DNA of 27,418 bases from CALWZE01 sp036644375. Lineage in GTDB: Bacteria; Bacillota; Clostridia; Oscillospirales; Ruminococcaceae. Positions 26,614 to 27,418 of the stretch are shown piece by piece (the first letter of the stretch is position 1; every line of letters begins with the position of its first letter). The position numbers and the translations under genes are program-made. The stretch is from the NCBI GenBank assembly GCA_036644375.1, contig JAVXQD010000030.1, positions 1 through 27,418 on the forward strand. Reading direction: 5' to 3'. Below the pieces are notes generated by a model, which was not told where the DNA came from, did no database searches, and was given only the letters and a program-made list of their open reading frames with translations.

Positions 26614-26642
26614 TTGACGCGGGTGCATTGTGATTGAATAAT
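26614..26642 (+). promoter_or_regulatory. Candidate promoter of the GNAT gene
   Basis: TTGACG (26614-26619), a 17-bp spacer and AATAAT (26637-26642) are present. The leader would be about 200 nt. A TGG-TAAAAT extended -10 at 26738-26746 is an alternative closer start. Confidence 0.45.
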
Positions 26643-26856
26643 ACAGCCGTTTATTTGATTTTCGATTGACAATCAAGCCGCTGACTCTGACTGCGGATTC
26701 GAATTATCCGTTTGTTCACAGATATTTTGCGCGGGTGTGGTAAAATATCTCTCAATAGCTCTCGGCGCAGGCAAAATCGCCACGCCATGCCACTCGGCTT
26801 CGAAGCTTGGGTTTATGTCCGCTATCCGCAAACAAAACAAAATCAACGAGGTAATA

Positions 26857-27381
26857 ATGACTCTGACCAACGCCGCGGCGGCGAAGATGCCGACAATAAA
26901 AAAGATGTATGAGGATGCCTTTCCCTTTGAGGAGCGAAAGCCGTTTTGGATGATCCGAAGGCTGTGTAAAAAAGGCAGTGTGGAAATATTGACAAATTTC
27001 GGCGATGAGGTGGATTTCTTTGCGGTTTCCGCCATTTGCGGGGATATGGTTTTGATCGACTATTTTGCCGTCAACGACTCGCTGCGCGGGCGCGGGGTAG
27101 GAAGCTGCGCTATTGCCGCTTTTGCCGAGAGGTATCGCGGAAAACGGCTTTTTTTGGAAATTGAAGCTCCCGAGCCTCTCGGCGACGAGTATGAAATCAA
27201 GCGCAGGCGCAAGGACTTTTATCTGAGAAACGGTTTTGAAAGCGCGGATATATTCGCCATGGTGTTCGGGGTGAAGATGGAGCTTCTGACCTACGGATGC
27301 CGCATAAGCTATGATGAATATCGAAAGCTGTACCGAAACGTCTTCGGTCTTATCCCCTATATGAACATCAAGAGCTGTTAG
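26857..27381 (+). CDS. GNAT-family N-acetyltransferase
   Basis: This is a 174-aa protein with the Gcn5-related fold. LIDYFAVNDSLRGRGVGS holds beta4 and the acetyl-CoA pyrophosphate loop (RxxGxG form RGRGVG). LFLEIEAPEP follows as beta5, and RRRKDFYLRNGFE is the usual helix and 'FY.r.GF' end. The N-terminal MYEDAFPFEERKPF resembles a group of small Clostridia acetyltransferases with unknown substrate. The ATG at 26857 has GAGG 5 bp upstream; the frame is open back to a GTG at 26737, but that part has no ribosome site and looks non-coding. It is the only chromosomal gene on the plus strand here, divergent from the mutase, with its own terminator. Confidence 0.85.
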   Translation: MTLTNAAAAKMPTIKKMYEDAFPFEERKPFWMIRRLCKKGSVEILTNFGDEVDFFAVSAICGDMVLIDYFAVNDSLRGRGVGSCAIAAFAERYRGKRLFLEIEAPEPLGDEYEIKRRRKDFYLRNGFESADIFAMVFGVKMELLTYGCRISYDEYRKLYRNVFGLIPYMNIKSC

Positions 27382-27392
27382 CGGAAATGCAG

Positions 27393-27413
27393 CCGACCTT
27401 TTTTGTCGGTTTT
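27393..27413 (+). terminator. Terminator of the GNAT gene
   Basis: CCGAC (27393-27397) pairs with GTCGG (27405-27409) around a C-plus-six-T loop, followed by TTTT. It starts 12 bp after the stop codon. Confidence 0.7.
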
Positions 27414-27418
27414 CGCAC

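Noticed and set aside
26673..27035. Minus-strand 120-codon open frame with a hydrophobic stretch
   Set aside because: It lies antisense to the GNAT gene, which has clear family motifs and a ribosome site. The hydrophobic segment is a by-product of the opposite frame.

Overview
The window looks like a low- to mid-GC Clostridia chromosome, probably a gut member of the Oscillospirales/Ruminococcaceae. This is judged from protein character, the dgt-dnaG-rpoD order, the CHC2 primase starting with ALPQGFLQEL and a Zn-type L31; I could not test it by search. Almost every gene is housekeeping and lies on the minus strand. The exception is the first ~3.4 kb, which is visibly AT-rich and reads as one end of an integrated mobile element.

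Region 1 (1-3386) is the mobile element. It holds a partial sigma-like gene, a ~420-bp gene-free stretch with a 24-bp inverted repeat built from GTAGCA iterons, four very small DNA-binding proteins on the minus strand, a divergent XRE repressor and a tyrosine integrase. The integrase ends 65 bp from the 3' end of guaA, a recurrent insertion site for integrative elements. The guaA terminal 12-mer GAGTGGGAATAA is the candidate attachment core. The far end of the element lies outside the window.

Region 2 (3375-6033) is guaB-guaA, the two steps from IMP to GMP. GuaB is only 373 aa: the catalytic barrel is intact but the CBS (Bateman) module is missing.

Region 3 (6117-18251) is the transcription/translation block rpoB-rpoC-rpsL-rpsG-fusA-tuf, with readable promoters ahead of rpoB, rpsL and tuf. 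rpsL uses a TTG start. No rplJ/rplL lies upstream of rpoB and no L7Ae-like gene lies between rpoC and rpsL.

Region 4 (18457-19477) holds an Fe-S type Rrf2 regulator with its own terminator, then a ~500-bp intergenic region filled with repeats: a 68-bp tandem repeat inside two ~60-bp direct repeats, plus hairpins.

Region 5 (19478-23524) is dgt-dnaG-rpoD, the macromolecular synthesis cluster in its clostridial form. Region 6 (23619-27418) holds a YigZ/IMPACT protein, rpmE, a phosphoglucomutase/phosphomannomutase and, on the plus strand, a GNAT acetyltransferase with a terminator.

I see no convincing new defence or biosynthetic system. The items most worth a second look are the regulatory and iteron end of the element, the CBS-less IMPDH and the repeat cluster at 19027-19444.
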